A stretch of 64,000 nucleotides of DNA. Source: CAVSQX01 sp963730225 (GTDB lineage: Bacteria; Planctomycetota; Phycisphaerae; Tepidisphaerales; Tepidisphaeraceae). The stretch is taken from the NCBI GenBank assembly GCA_963730225.1, contig CAVSQX010000002.1:992001-1056000 (forward strand), read 5' to 3'. Below are positions 48,533 through 57,358 of the stretch, one piece after another (position 1 is the first letter of the stretch; every line of letters begins with the position of its first letter). A program made the translations under genes and the position numbers. The notes below the pieces were generated by a model, which saw only the letters and a list, made by a program, of their open reading frames with translations, was not told the DNA's origin and searched no databases.

Positions 48533-48646
48533 TTTTTGAAAACTCACTAGTGAATGCTAACATCGCAAGGCCCGTTGAATAAATGAGTTAGCCGAAAATA
48601 CGATGTGGAACGTCGAAAATGTGTAGCGTGGGTTGCTTTGGCCCGG

Positions 48647-49306
48647 TCACTGCCCCAGTGCGATTTCCTGGAGATGGGAGGAATCGTTGACGCAGGAGAC
48701 TTTCCATCGCAGGCCGTCGCGGTAGGGGCGGGCGACCAGATGCAGAATCGAGCAGTTGTGAATTACCGGAACGTGCGGCAACGCCTGGCCACGGGTGGGG
48801 CGCAGCGAGCCGTCGGTGAGCATTCGCAGCACGCTGCGGATCGGCCCGCCGTGGGTGACGATGGCGATCGCGTGTGCCCGGGGATGACGTTTGGGCAGTT
48901 GCAGCAGAACTTCGAGCACGCGCTGATGCATTTGCGATGTCGGCTCTGCGCCGGGCGGATCGATTTCACCGGAAGCGGCTCGCCACAGTTCGCGGTCGCC
49001 GACGGGTTTGCCCTCGAGCAGTCCGAATTTCCGTTCCCGCCAGGCCGAATCGTGCAGAACCTTGAGCCCGCAGGCGGCGGCGATGGTGCCGGCGGTTTGC
49101 ATGGCGCGGGCCAGGTCGGAGCTGATCAACACTTCGATCGGCGGGCGAAACGCCTTGAGGCGCTGGGCCAGCAGCACCGCCTGCCGCACGCCGGTGCGAT
49201 TCAGCGGGGTTTGCTGATGTCCCTGCAAAACCCCGCCGGCGTTGGCGTCGGTCTCGCCGTGGCGAAGCAGAAGAACGTGGGTGCTTCGATGGGCCGCGGA
49301 TTTCAC
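48647..49306 (-). CDS. Histidine phosphatase (phosphoglycerate mutase-like)
   Basis: 219 residues. VLLLRHGETDANAGGVLQG has the RHG phosphohistidine motif. SSDLARAMQTAGTI and IVTHGGPIRSVL give the other catalytic Arg and His. It is related to CobC/GpmB phosphatases; the substrate is unknown. The GTG start at 49306 has GGAGGGG upstream and overlaps the aroA stop (GTGA), so it is third in the epimerase-aroA-phosphatase operon. Confidence 0.9.
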   Translation of the reverse strand: MKSAAHRSTHVLLLRHGETDANAGGVLQGHQQTPLNRTGVRQAVLLAQRLKAFRPPIEVLISSDLARAMQTAGTIAAACGLKVLHDSAWRERKFGLLEGKPVGDRELWRAASGEIDPPGAEPTSQMHQRVLEVLLQLPKRHPRAHAIAIVTHGGPIRSVLRMLTDGSLRPTRGQALPHVPVIHNCSILHLVARPYRDGLRWKVSCVNDSSHLQEIALGQ

Positions 49307-50610
49307 GTCCCCTCCAGGATACGCCGCAGGTCGTCGAAGAATTGCGGATAGGTTTTGTTCACGCACTGCGGATTGAGGATCGTGACGCCGGGAATTCTCG
49401 TCGCCGCCACCGCAAAGCTCATCGCCATGCGATGGTCGTCGTAGGTTTCGACGACCGCGGGCCGAAGCTGTTCGGGTGGATCGATGAGGAGGCTGTCGCC
49501 GCGGATCGAAACCGATGCGCCGAATTTGCTCAGTTCGTTCGACAAGGCGGCGAGTCGATCGGTCTCCTTGACCCGCAGCGTGTGCAGGCCGTGGATCGTG
49601 GTTCGACCGCTGGCGAAAAGCGCGACGGCCGCCAGCGTCTGGCCTTGGTCGGGCATGTCGCTCAGATCGATCTCGATTCCTTCCAGAGTTTGGCCGCCGG
49701 TCACGGTGACCGAAGCCTTTCTCATTTCAACGTGCGCGCCCATCTGCCCCAGCACGTCGGCAAATCGCACGTCGCCCTGGAGGCTGGATTTGCCCAGCCC
49801 GTCGATCGTGACGCGGCAATTCGGATGAACCGCGGCGGTGGCCAGAAAATAAGCGGCGTTGCTGGCATCCGGCTCGATCGCATAATTCGTCGCTGAATAT
49901 TTCCCGTGCGGAATCACGATCTGCCGCGGCTGGCCGGTTTTCGGATCGCGCAGCAGTTCCGGCGTGTGGCCGAAAATATCCATCAACTGCATGGTCATCG
50001 CCACGTACGGCCAGCTTGTCTGGCGGCCGTCGAGATCGATGCGCACTTCGTGTCTGGCGTATGGAGCGACCATGAGAATCGCCGAGAGAAACTGGCTCGA
50101 GACTTCGCTGCCGTAGCGCAGCAATCCGCCGGGCAGGCCGTCGGCGAGAATGCGCAGCGGGGGAAAACCGTCGGCTTCGGGGGAATGTTCGACTCGCGCG
50201 CCCAGATTGTGGAGCATCGCCGACAGGGCGCCGATCGGCCGCTGCCGCATGCGCGGCACGCCGTCGAGCGTGAATTGTCCGTGCCCCAGGCTGCACAAGG
50301 CGGCCAGAAATCGGATGGTGGTGCCGCTGTTGCCGCAGAAAATCTCGGCGACCTCGGCGGGGATTTCGCCGCCGCGGCCGTGAACGGCGACACGATGAGA
50401 TGGCGCGTCGATGTCGAGTTGAAAACCGAGTTTGGCCAGCCCGTCGAGCATCACCTGCGTGTCGTCGGCCAGCAGCAGATTGGTCAGCTCGCAAACGCCG
50501 TCCGCCAGGGCGGCCAGCACCAGGGCGCGGTTGCTGAGGCTCTTGGATCCGGGCGGAGCAATCGTGGCTTGGAATGGCCGGTCGACGGGGGCGATCGAAA
50601 GTTCATTCAT
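49303..50610 (-). CDS. aroA: 5-enolpyruvylshikimate-3-phosphate synthase
   Basis: 435 residues. PPGSKSLSNRALVLAAL binds shikimate-3-phosphate. GNSGTTIRFLAALCSL is the PEP loop and DGVPRMRQRPIGAL follows. LRVKETDRLAAL and YDDHRMAMSFAV are C-terminal signatures. It makes EPSP from PEP and shikimate-3-phosphate in aromatic amino acid synthesis. Its ATG overlaps the upstream epimerase stop (ATGA). Confidence 0.96.
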   Translation of the reverse strand: MNELSIAPVDRPFQATIAPPGSKSLSNRALVLAALADGVCELTNLLLADDTQVMLDGLAKLGFQLDIDAPSHRVAVHGRGGEIPAEVAEIFCGNSGTTIRFLAALCSLGHGQFTLDGVPRMRQRPIGALSAMLHNLGARVEHSPEADGFPPLRILADGLPGGLLRYGSEVSSQFLSAILMVAPYARHEVRIDLDGRQTSWPYVAMTMQLMDIFGHTPELLRDPKTGQPRQIVIPHGKYSATNYAIEPDASNAAYFLATAAVHPNCRVTIDGLGKSSLQGDVRFADVLGQMGAHVEMRKASVTVTGGQTLEGIEIDLSDMPDQGQTLAAVALFASGRTTIHGLHTLRVKETDRLAALSNELSKFGASVSIRGDSLLIDPPEQLRPAVVETYDDHRMAMSFAVAATRIPGVTILNPQCVNKTYPQFFDDLRRILEGT

Positions 50611-51530
50611 CCGCTGGAAGTATACAGGTTTGCCAGCGCTTGCGGCAGATGCGGAAATGCGAAGCGAAAGCCGTTATCCAGAAGTTTTTGCGGCAGGCAA
50701 CGCCGGCCGGTCAGGGCGAGTTCCGCTTCGGTTTTCATGAGCCGTGCGCCGATCCGCACGGCCCAGTTTGGAATTGGCGGGCTCCACGGCCGGGCGATGG
50801 CATGGCGAAGTTCGCGCATGAATTGAGCGTTGGTAACCGGATCGGGAGATGTGGCGTTGAAGACGCCGTTCCAGTCGGGGTTGTCGAGGCTGAAGAGAAA
50901 GATTTGCAGCATGTCGTGCAGATGCAGCCAACTGATGTACTGGCGTCCGCTGCCGGCGCGACCGCCGAGGAAGCAGCGGGTGAGCCGATCCAATGTTCGC
51001 AATGCGCCGCCCTCCCTGCCCAGAACAAATCCGATGCGAAGAAGAACGCGGCGGGTGGTGGAGCAGTCCAGCGCGTTGAATGCCGACTCCCAGGCCAGGC
51101 AGGTTTCCGCCGAAAAGCCGCGGCTGGGTGGAGCAGTTTCGTCGCAAACCCGCTCGCCGGCATCGCCGTAGATCGCCAGCGAAGCCGCTTGGACAAAAAC
51201 CTTCGGCGGCCGGCGGCAACGGCGGATCGCTTCGCCCAGCACATTCACGGAATCGACGCGAGATTCGACAATCTCCCGCCGATTTGCCGGCGTGTAGCGG
51301 CAGTTCACGTTCTTGCCCGTGAGATTCACGATCGCCGCGGCCCCGTCGAGTTCCACGGCCCATGGACCGATCGTGCGGCCATCCCAGTGCAGCGAGCGGA
51401 TTTTGTCCGTTCGCTGGTCGAGATGGCGGGTGAGCACGATGACCAGGCGGCCGCGCTGCGTCAGCTCGGCGGCCAGCGCTTGGCCGAGGAAACCGCTGCC
51501 ACCGGCGAGAATGATTCGGTCGGGTTCCAT
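50607..51530 (-). CDS. TIGR01777-type NAD(P)-dependent epimerase
   Basis: 307 residues. IILAGGSGFLGQALAAELTQ is the GxxGxxG motif. IVNLTGKNVNCRYTPANRREIVESRV, RIGFVLGREGGAL and QYISWLHLHDML are typical of the YfcH/SULA-like subgroup. The DUF1731 C-terminus is present (LTGRRCLPQKLLDNGFRFAFP). The substrate is unknown. It is the first gene of the aroA operon. Confidence 0.88.
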   Translation of the reverse strand: MEPDRIILAGGSGFLGQALAAELTQRGRLVIVLTRHLDQRTDKIRSLHWDGRTIGPWAVELDGAAAIVNLTGKNVNCRYTPANRREIVESRVDSVNVLGEAIRRCRRPPKVFVQAASLAIYGDAGERVCDETAPPSRGFSAETCLAWESAFNALDCSTTRRVLLRIGFVLGREGGALRTLDRLTRCFLGGRAGSGRQYISWLHLHDMLQIFLFSLDNPDWNGVFNATSPDPVTNAQFMRELRHAIARPWSPPIPNWAVRIGARLMKTEAELALTGRRCLPQKLLDNGFRFAFPHLPQALANLYTSSG

Positions 51531-51540
51531 GGTTTTGCGC

Positions 51541-51936
51541 TCAAGCCAGATCACCGACGGGCATCACGGCGGTCGGGGCGACGTTCGGCGGCGCGGTGGC
51601 TTTGTGTCGCATGTGGGCGAAAACGAAAATGTTGAAGAAGTGCATCCCGCCCAGAATCAGCAGCACAAGTCCGATCTTGGTGCTGAGGAATTCCACGGCG
51701 TCGCGCAGATCGGTCGGCTTGTCGCCGTATTTCAGAGCAAGCGTCACGTAACCGATGTTGATCAGATAAAATCCAACCAGCAGCAGATGGTTCACGCTGT
51801 CGGCCAGGGCCTGATTTTGTGCGAAGGCGTCGATCAGAAAAATCCGCCCGTTTTTGTGCAGGGTGCGGGCCACCCAGACGGTCAGGGCGATGCTGACGAT
51901 CAGATACACGACGTAGCTGTTGGTGACGATGTCCAT
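51541..51936 (-). CDS. Small four-helix membrane protein, unknown function
   Basis: 131 residues with three or four membrane segments: YVVYLIVSIALTVWVARTL, SVNHLLLVGFYLINIGYVTL and IGLVLLILGGMHFFNIFVF. A cytoplasmic tail is rich in Ala and Pro. AAGGAG lies six bases before ATG. It lies 63 bp downstream of the MarR/GbsR-type regulator on the same strand. A palindrome at 51963-51984 like the one before the regulator suggests it is the regulated gene. Confidence 0.78.
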   Translation of the reverse strand: MDIVTNSYVVYLIVSIALTVWVARTLHKNGRIFLIDAFAQNQALADSVNHLLLVGFYLINIGYVTLALKYGDKPTDLRDAVEFLSTKIGLVLLILGGMHFFNIFVFAHMRHKATAPPNVAPTAVMPVGDLA

Positions 51937-51962
51937 GGCAAGCTCCTTTGTGTTAAATCTGT

Positions 51963-51984
51963 AATTTCTGAATTAACAGAAATT
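51963..51984. promoter_or_regulatory. Palindromic operator candidate before the membrane protein
   Basis: AATTTCTG and CAGAAATT are perfect 8-bp arms around AATTAA, 27 bp upstream of the start at 51936. They share TTTCTG/CAGAAA with the site upstream of the regulator. Confidence 0.6.
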
Positions 51985-51999
51985 CATTTCCAAAAAAAA

Positions 52000-52533
52000 T
52001 CAGTCCAGAATTCCGAGCATTTTGCGGATTTTGTCGCCCATCCGCACCAGGCGGGCGAACGCCGGGACGGAAAGCGACTGGGTCGATTCGTAACAGCGCG
52101 ACATCGACTCGAAGAATTCGAGCATGGCGTCGAGGCGCTGGCGGGTGGCGGCGTCGGCGGCGCCGGGCTTGCGCGCGTCGGCGGACAGCTCGCGCAGCAG
52201 CGCCAGCGTCGGATCGGTTTCGCGTTTTTTTCGCTCGTCGAGAATGAGGCGGAACATGGCCCACACATCCTTCATCGATTCAAAATGGTCCCGGCGATCG
52301 CCCATCTCGTGCACGACCTTCACGATGCCCCAGCCCTGGAGTTCCTTCAGGCTTGTGCTGACGTTGGAGCGGGCCACCGACAATGTGTCGGCGATCTCCT
52401 CGGCCGTCAGCGGTTTGGGCGACAGATAGAGCAGCGCGTGAATCTGCGCCACCGTCCGGTTCACGCCCCACAGCGTCCCCATTTCCCCCCAGTGGAGGAT
52501 GAATTTTTCGTTGATGGGCGGAATGGAAGCCAT
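52000..52533 (-). CDS. GbsR/MarR-type transcriptional regulator
   Basis: 177 residues. A winged helix spans about 25-95: TVAQIHALLYLSPKPLTAEE, then ADTLSVARSNVSTSLKELQG as the recognition helix, and WGIVKVVHEMGDRRDHFES as the wing. The C-terminal helices probably dimerise. GbsR-type proteins repress their own and neighbouring genes in response to small ligands. Palindromes upstream of it and of the next gene fit self-regulation. ATG 52533 is chosen; 52572 would start inside the palindromic region. Confidence 0.88.
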   Translation of the reverse strand: MASIPPINEKFILHWGEMGTLWGVNRTVAQIHALLYLSPKPLTAEEIADTLSVARSNVSTSLKELQGWGIVKVVHEMGDRRDHFESMKDVWAMFRLILDERKKRETDPTLALLRELSADARKPGAADAATRQRLDAMLEFFESMSRCYESTQSLSVPAFARLVRMGDKIRKMLGILD

Positions 52534-52541
52534 GTCTGATA

Positions 52542-52568
52542 TTTCTGTATCGACAGAATATACAGAAA
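52542..52568. promoter_or_regulatory. Palindromic operator candidate before the regulator
   Basis: TTTCTGTAT (52542-52550) and ATACAGAAA (52560-52568) are perfect 9-bp arms with a 9-bp spacer, immediately upstream of the regulator start. They share TTTCTG/CAGAAA with 51963-51984. Confidence 0.65.
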
Positions 52569-52664
52569 ACATCGCGGTGTCAAGTCGATTGTTGGAAACT
52601 TTTTGCCGGTGGGGGCGTCGGAAAGAGGGGTATTGAGCGGTTCCTGTGATTTTTGGAGCGACCC

Positions 52665-54800
52665 ATGCGAAGAATTCAAAGTTGGCTGGTTCTGACGGCG
52701 ATGGCGTGCGCGGCGACTGTGGCCCGGGGAGCCGAGCCGGCGACCGCCCCGGTGGCCAGCGCCGATGTTCCGGTGCGGGCGGTGGTGTTGTATTCCTCGG
52801 GCGTGGGATATTTCGAGCATTTCGGCACCGTTCACGGCGACGGCAGCACCGAACTGCGTTTCAAAACCGGGCAGATCAACGACATTCTCAAAAGCCTGGT
52901 TTTGCAGGACCTGGACGGTGGCACCGTAGGCAGCGTTACCTATCCGTCGCAGGATCCGTTGGCGAAAACGCTCAAAAGTTTCCAGGTGGATATCACGGGA
53001 AATCCGCCGCTGGCCGATCTGCTCAACCAACTTCGCGGAGCCAGCGTGGCGTTGACCAACGATAATGGCGAAGCCCTGGCGGGCACGATTCTGGGGGTCG
53101 AGATTCATAAAAAAGCGGTTGGCGATAAAGGCGACATCATCGAGCAGCCGTTTTTGAATTTGCTGAACGATGGAAGCATTACTTCGGTTTCGATGGAGGG
53201 CGTGAAGTCGATCAAGCTCGACGATCCGCAACTTCAGGAGGAGTTGAACAAAGCGCTGGCGGCGCTGGCGGGGGCGCGCGATCAGGATAAGAAGCCGGTG
53301 ACGATCCATTTTTCGGGGCAGGGCGATCGGCGGGTGCGGATTGGATATGTCGTCGAGACGCCGATTTGGAAGACGAGTTATCGGCTGATTCTCGCAGAAA
53401 CACCGGCCGCGGCGGGCAAACCAGCGGCGACGGACGGGAAGCTTCAGGGTTGGGCGATCGTCGAGAATCAGACGGACAACGATTGGAACAATGTCGAGCT
53501 GACGCTGGTGAGCGGGAGGCCGATTTCGTTCATCGAGGATTTGTATCAACCGCTGTACGTGCCGCGGCCGGTGGTGGAGCCGGATTTGTACGCCAGCCTG
53601 CGGCCGCAGGCGTACGCGCCGGGAATGGGCAGCGCCCCGATGGCGGAGGCTCCAGCCCTGGGCAGCGCCGAAAATGTCGATGCGGCAAAACAATTGAACG
53701 GGCAGTTGCAAATGAATCGGTTCGCCCTCCAGCAGGCTGAGTCCCGCCGTGGCGGGGGCGGCGGAGGCGGCGGCAACGAGTTCGGAAATGCCGGCCCGAT
53801 GGACGTGACCTCATCGGTGCGCTCGTTGGCCTCCGCGTCGGAAGTCGGGGAGCTGTTTCAATACACCGTCGGAAATGTTTCGCTCGCGCGGCAGAGGTCG
53901 GCGATGATTCCGATCATCACCGATCCGATCGAGGTTCAGCGCGTTTCGATTTACAACCAGTCGGTGTTGCCGCGCAATCCGCTCAACGGGGCGAGCATTG
54001 ACAACACGACCGGCAAACATCTGCTGGCCGGCCCGGTGACGGTGATCGACGGAGGCGCTTACGCCGGCGATGCACAGATCGACAACGTGCCGCCCGGGCA
54101 GCGGCGGCTGCTGAGTTACGGAGTCGATTTGCAGATGCTGGTCGACGCGACCGACAATCATCAGGATACGCAGATTCAAAGTGGGAAGATCGTCAAGGGC
54201 GTGCTGGTCGTGTCGAACAAAAACGTTCAATCGCAGAATTATGTGGCGGAGAACAAGAGCGATCATGACAAAACGCTGATCATCGAGCATCCGCGCTTTG
54301 CCGGTTGGGATCTGGTCGATACGGCCAAGCCCACGGAAACCACCGATTCGGTTTACCGCTTTACCGAAACCGTGCCGAACGGGAAGAAGGTGGCGATGAA
54401 AGTGACCCAGCAGATGGTGGAGGATCAGGAAGTGGCGATTTTGCCGGCCGAGGCGGACGCGCTGGCGGTTTATCGAACCTCGGGCGCGATTCCCAAGCCG
54501 GTGCAGGATGCGCTGACCAAGGCGGTTCAGCTCAAGCAGGATCTGGTCGACACGCAGCGGCAGCTCGATGAATGCAAGGCGAAGCTGGCCGACATTACCA
54601 ACGAGCAAAATCGCATCCGGGAGAACATGCGCACGGTGGATAAAAGCAGCCAGTATTACAGCCGGTTGATGAAGAAGCTGGACGATCAGGAAACGCTGAT
54701 TGAAAAGACGCAGGACGAGCAGGACCAGTTGCAATCGAAGCTGAACGATCAGCGAACCACGCTGGAGGGGTATTTGCAGAGTTTGAATGTGGGGGCGTAG
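52665..54800 (+). CDS. Exported DUF4139-like protein with C-terminal coiled coil
   Basis: 711 residues. The signal peptide ends near ATVARGA. VRAVVLYSSGVGYFEHFGTV begins the N-terminal domain. VRIGYVVETPIWKTSYRLIL and GWAIVENQTDNDWNNVELTLVSG are typical of DUF4139. A Gly-rich loop (about 360-370, eight consecutive Gly) interrupts it. The last 100 residues form a coiled coil (QLKQDLVDTQRQLDECKAKL). The function is unknown; envelope location is inferred. GGAG lies six bases before ATG 52665. Confidence 0.82.
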   Translation: MRRIQSWLVLTAMACAATVARGAEPATAPVASADVPVRAVVLYSSGVGYFEHFGTVHGDGSTELRFKTGQINDILKSLVLQDLDGGTVGSVTYPSQDPLAKTLKSFQVDITGNPPLADLLNQLRGASVALTNDNGEALAGTILGVEIHKKAVGDKGDIIEQPFLNLLNDGSITSVSMEGVKSIKLDDPQLQEELNKALAALAGARDQDKKPVTIHFSGQGDRRVRIGYVVETPIWKTSYRLILAETPAAAGKPAATDGKLQGWAIVENQTDNDWNNVELTLVSGRPISFIEDLYQPLYVPRPVVEPDLYASLRPQAYAPGMGSAPMAEAPALGSAENVDAAKQLNGQLQMNRFALQQAESRRGGGGGGGGNEFGNAGPMDVTSSVRSLASASEVGELFQYTVGNVSLARQRSAMIPIITDPIEVQRVSIYNQSVLPRNPLNGASIDNTTGKHLLAGPVTVIDGGAYAGDAQIDNVPPGQRRLLSYGVDLQMLVDATDNHQDTQIQSGKIVKGVLVVSNKNVQSQNYVAENKSDHDKTLIIEHPRFAGWDLVDTAKPTETTDSVYRFTETVPNGKKVAMKVTQQMVEDQEVAILPAEADALAVYRTSGAIPKPVQDALTKAVQLKQDLVDTQRQLDECKAKLADITNEQNRIRENMRTVDKSSQYYSRLMKKLDDQETLIEKTQDEQDQLQSKLNDQRTTLEGYLQSLNVGA

Positions 54801-54804
54801 CAGA

Positions 54805-54822
54805 CCGGGGCTGCCGCCCCGG
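54805..54822. terminator. GC hairpin between convergent genes
   Basis: CCGGGGC and GCCCCGG form a 7-bp stem with a TGCC loop, just after the plus-strand stop and before the clpS stop. There is no T-run, so intrinsic termination is only possible, not certain. Confidence 0.45.
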
Positions 54823-54841
54823 GCTGTTAGAATTGAGCGGG

Positions 54842-55180
54842 CTATCCGTTCTCGGCGGGTTCGATGGTGACGGTGAGACCTTTGGATTCGAATTGATCTT
54901 TATACAGCTCGGCTCGCTCTTTGTGGGTGGTGAGCAGCAGGGCGACGCCGGTCTGATTGGCCTCCTTGGTTCGCAGTTCCGCGTCCTGCTTGTTGAGCGG
55001 CGTCAATTCGACGATCGTCTCGATCACAAAATCAAGGAAATTCCTGTCGTCGTTATGCAGAAGAACTTTCCACGGCGGCAGATGCTGCGGGGGCTTTTTC
55101 TTCGGCGTCTTTCGCGGCGATTTTTTGGGGGCGGCCGTCGCGGTGGCCGGGCCGTCGGGTTTTTTGTCGCTGTCGCTCAT
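54842..55180 (-). CDS. clpS: ATP-dependent Clp protease adaptor ClpS
   Basis: 112 residues. PWKVLLHNDDRNFLDFVIETI contains the HNDD motif that binds N-degron peptides. LTTHKERAELYKDQFESKGL completes the core. The first 35 residues form a Lys/Pro-rich extension (PKKSPRKTPKKKPPQ), which normally enters the ClpA pore. It delivers N-end-rule substrates to ClpAP/ClpCP. No clp protease gene is in the window. Confidence 0.92.
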   Translation of the reverse strand: MSDSDKKPDGPATATAAPKKSPRKTPKKKPPQHLPPWKVLLHNDDRNFLDFVIETIVELTPLNKQDAELRTKEANQTGVALLLTTHKERAELYKDQFESKGLTVTIEPAENG

Positions 55181-55280
55181 ACGTCAATGGGGAATTATAC
55201 CGCACTTGGCAGCCGCGGAGAACCAAAAATCGCCGCTTGTTTTTCTCGCGGGAAGCGGCAACCCACGTTAGATTCAACCT

Positions 55281-56417
55281 GTGACCAGCGACGGCATTCG
55301 GATTATCGCCGGAGCGATGAGCGGAACCAGCGCCGACGGCGTGGATGTCGCGCTGGTTCGCATCGAAGGCCGAGCGCTGGAAATGTCGGCCCGGCTGCTG
55401 CGGCATCACGGGGTTGCGTACGATCGGGGGCTGAAAGAAAAAATTTTCGCCTGCCGAAGCGGAGGAGAAATTCGCCTGGATGTTCTGGCGGCAGTCGGTC
55501 GGGAAATTTCGCTGGTGTATGCCCGGGCCGTCAACGAAGCGCTGGCGGCGGCGGATTTGGCGGCGGCCGACATTGCGGCCGTGGCGGCACACGGACAAAC
55601 GCTTTTCCACGCTCCGCCGCTGACGATTCAGTGGCTCGATCCGGCGCTGATCGCGGCACAAGTCGGCTGCGTCGTCGTCAGCGATTTTCGCCGGGCCGAT
55701 TGCGCCGCCGGTGGGCAGGGCGCGCCGCTGGTGCCGCTGGCGGATTTTATTTTGTTTTCCGATCCGCTCCGCAGCCGGGTTCTGCTGAACCTGGGTGGAA
55801 TTGCGAATTTGACTTTTCTGCCGGCCGACGGGTCGATCGATTCGCTGATCGCATTCGACACCGGGCCGGGGAATTGCATCAGCGATTTTCTGATGCGGCA
55901 GATGCATCCGGGCGGCGGGGGCATGGATGTCGATGGAATTCTGGCGTCGCACGGAAAGCCCGATGAGGCCGCGCTGCTGCGGATGCTGGCCGCGCCGTTT
56001 TTCCGCCGGCCACCGCCCAAAAGCACCGATGGGCCGGAGATGATCGACCTGTTTTGCAAAGCGCTGCCTGATCTGGGACCGCGCGGGCGGCTGCCGAATA
56101 ATCTGGCGACGGCGTGCATGTTCACGGCGACGGCTGTTGTGCGGGCGATGCGCGACTTTTTGCCGAATTTTCCCGACGAGTTGATCGCCAGCGGCGGCGG
56201 CACGCTGAATCGCACGCTGATGAGTTTTCTGCGCCGGCAGCTTCCCGATCTTCCGCTGAAAACCACCGACGAACTGGGCGTGCCGGCGGAGGCGAAGGAG
56301 GCGATGGCGTTTGCATTGCTGGGTGCGGCGACTCTGGACGGCGTGGCGGGAAATGTTCCGGCGGCGACGGGCGCCGGCCGCAGCGTTGTGCTCGGCGCGA
56401 TAACGCCAAAACCGTAA
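55281..56417 (+). CDS. anmK: Anhydro-N-acetylmuramic acid kinase
   Basis: 378 residues with a GTG start. IAGAMSGTSADGVDVALVRIEG is the ATP-binding signature. VAAHGQTLFH, LLNLGGIANLTFLP and FDTGPGNCISDFLM are AnmK motifs. It converts 1,6-anhydroMurNAc to MurNAc-6-phosphate during cell-wall recycling. murQ, which uses the product, starts 15 bp downstream. Confidence 0.95.
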   Translation: MTSDGIRIIAGAMSGTSADGVDVALVRIEGRALEMSARLLRHHGVAYDRGLKEKIFACRSGGEIRLDVLAAVGREISLVYARAVNEALAAADLAAADIAAVAAHGQTLFHAPPLTIQWLDPALIAAQVGCVVVSDFRRADCAAGGQGAPLVPLADFILFSDPLRSRVLLNLGGIANLTFLPADGSIDSLIAFDTGPGNCISDFLMRQMHPGGGGMDVDGILASHGKPDEAALLRMLAAPFFRRPPPKSTDGPEMIDLFCKALPDLGPRGRLPNNLATACMFTATAVVRAMRDFLPNFPDELIASGGGTLNRTLMSFLRRQLPDLPLKTTDELGVPAEAKEAMAFALLGAATLDGVAGNVPAATGAGRSVVLGAITPKP

Positions 56418-56432
56418 ACTCGAGGTGCACCC

Positions 56433-57326
56433 GTGATCGATCGCTCGCATCTTCCGACCGAAAAGCGTCTGGCGGAGTCGATGGCGCTGGACACGATGTC
56501 GATCGAATCTGCCGTCGCGCTGATGAACACGCAGGATGCGCTGGCGGTCGCGGCAGTCGGTGAGGAGCGGGAGAATCTGGCCAAAGCGGTGAAGCTGGTT
56601 GTGGGCGGATTGGCGGTGGGGGGGCGACTGATTTATTTCGGAGCGGGCACCAGCGGGCGGCTGGGCGTGCTGGATGCCGCGGAATGTCCGCCGACGTTTC
56701 GCACCGATCCGCAGATGGTGCAGGGAATCATCGCGGGGGGACCGGCGGCGATGTTTCGATCGCAGGAAGGAGCGGAGGATCGAGCGGAGGATGGAGCGGC
56801 GGCGGTCGATTCGCTGAATCTGGGCGAAAAAGATGTGGCCGTCGGCATCGCGGCGGGGGGCACGACGCCGTTTGTGCACGGCGTTCTTCGGCGGGCGCGC
56901 GAGCGCGGGGCGAAAACAATTTTTCTCACCTGCGTGCAACTCTCGACGGGCGAGCCGATGGTGGATGTCGTGATTCGCCCGCTCACCGGGGCCGAGGTGG
57001 TAACCGGATCGACTCGGTTGAAAGCGGGCACGGCGACAAAATTGGTTCTCAACACGATCAGCACGCTGGCGATGGTGCAATTGGGAAAGGTGCACGAGAA
57101 TCTGATGGTCGATCTGCGGGCGACGAATCAGAAATTGCAGGATCGCGCGATTCGGATCGTCGCGGAGTTGACGGGGCTGGCGCGAAAGCAATCTTTGGAA
57201 TTGCTGGAGCGGGCCGACGGGCACGTGAAGGCGGCGGTGGTGATGCATCGCCGTGGAATTTCGCTGGCAGAGGCGCAGAAAATCCTGCATGATTGTGGCG
57301 GCCGATTGCGAAAGGCGCTGGGGTAA
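56433..57326 (+). CDS. murQ: N-acetylmuramic acid 6-phosphate etherase
   Basis: 297 residues with a GTG start and GAGG upstream. IYFGAGTSGRLGVLDAAECPPTF is the SIS-domain signature. VAVGIAAGGTTPFVHGVLRRA and TGSTRLKAGTATKLVLNTIST follow. It cleaves the lactyl ether of MurNAc-6-phosphate to give GlcNAc-6-phosphate and lactate. It forms a recycling operon with anmK. Confidence 0.95.
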   Translation: MIDRSHLPTEKRLAESMALDTMSIESAVALMNTQDALAVAAVGEERENLAKAVKLVVGGLAVGGRLIYFGAGTSGRLGVLDAAECPPTFRTDPQMVQGIIAGGPAAMFRSQEGAEDRAEDGAAAVDSLNLGEKDVAVGIAAGGTTPFVHGVLRRARERGAKTIFLTCVQLSTGEPMVDVVIRPLTGAEVVTGSTRLKAGTATKLVLNTISTLAMVQLGKVHENLMVDLRATNQKLQDRAIRIVAELTGLARKQSLELLERADGHVKAAVVMHRRGISLAEAQKILHDCGGRLRKALG

Positions 57327-57358
57327 TAAACCCGCGGTCTGGACGTTGTGGGTCTGAC

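Noticed and set aside
51541..52533. Toxin-antitoxin pair
   Set aside because: The small protein is a multi-pass membrane protein and the partner is a full-length winged-helix regulator; no toxin fold is visible.
55053..57290. 745-residue open frame on the minus strand
   Set aside because: Covers clpS, anmK and murQ in antisense and is Arg/His/Gln-rich; the plus-strand genes are certain.
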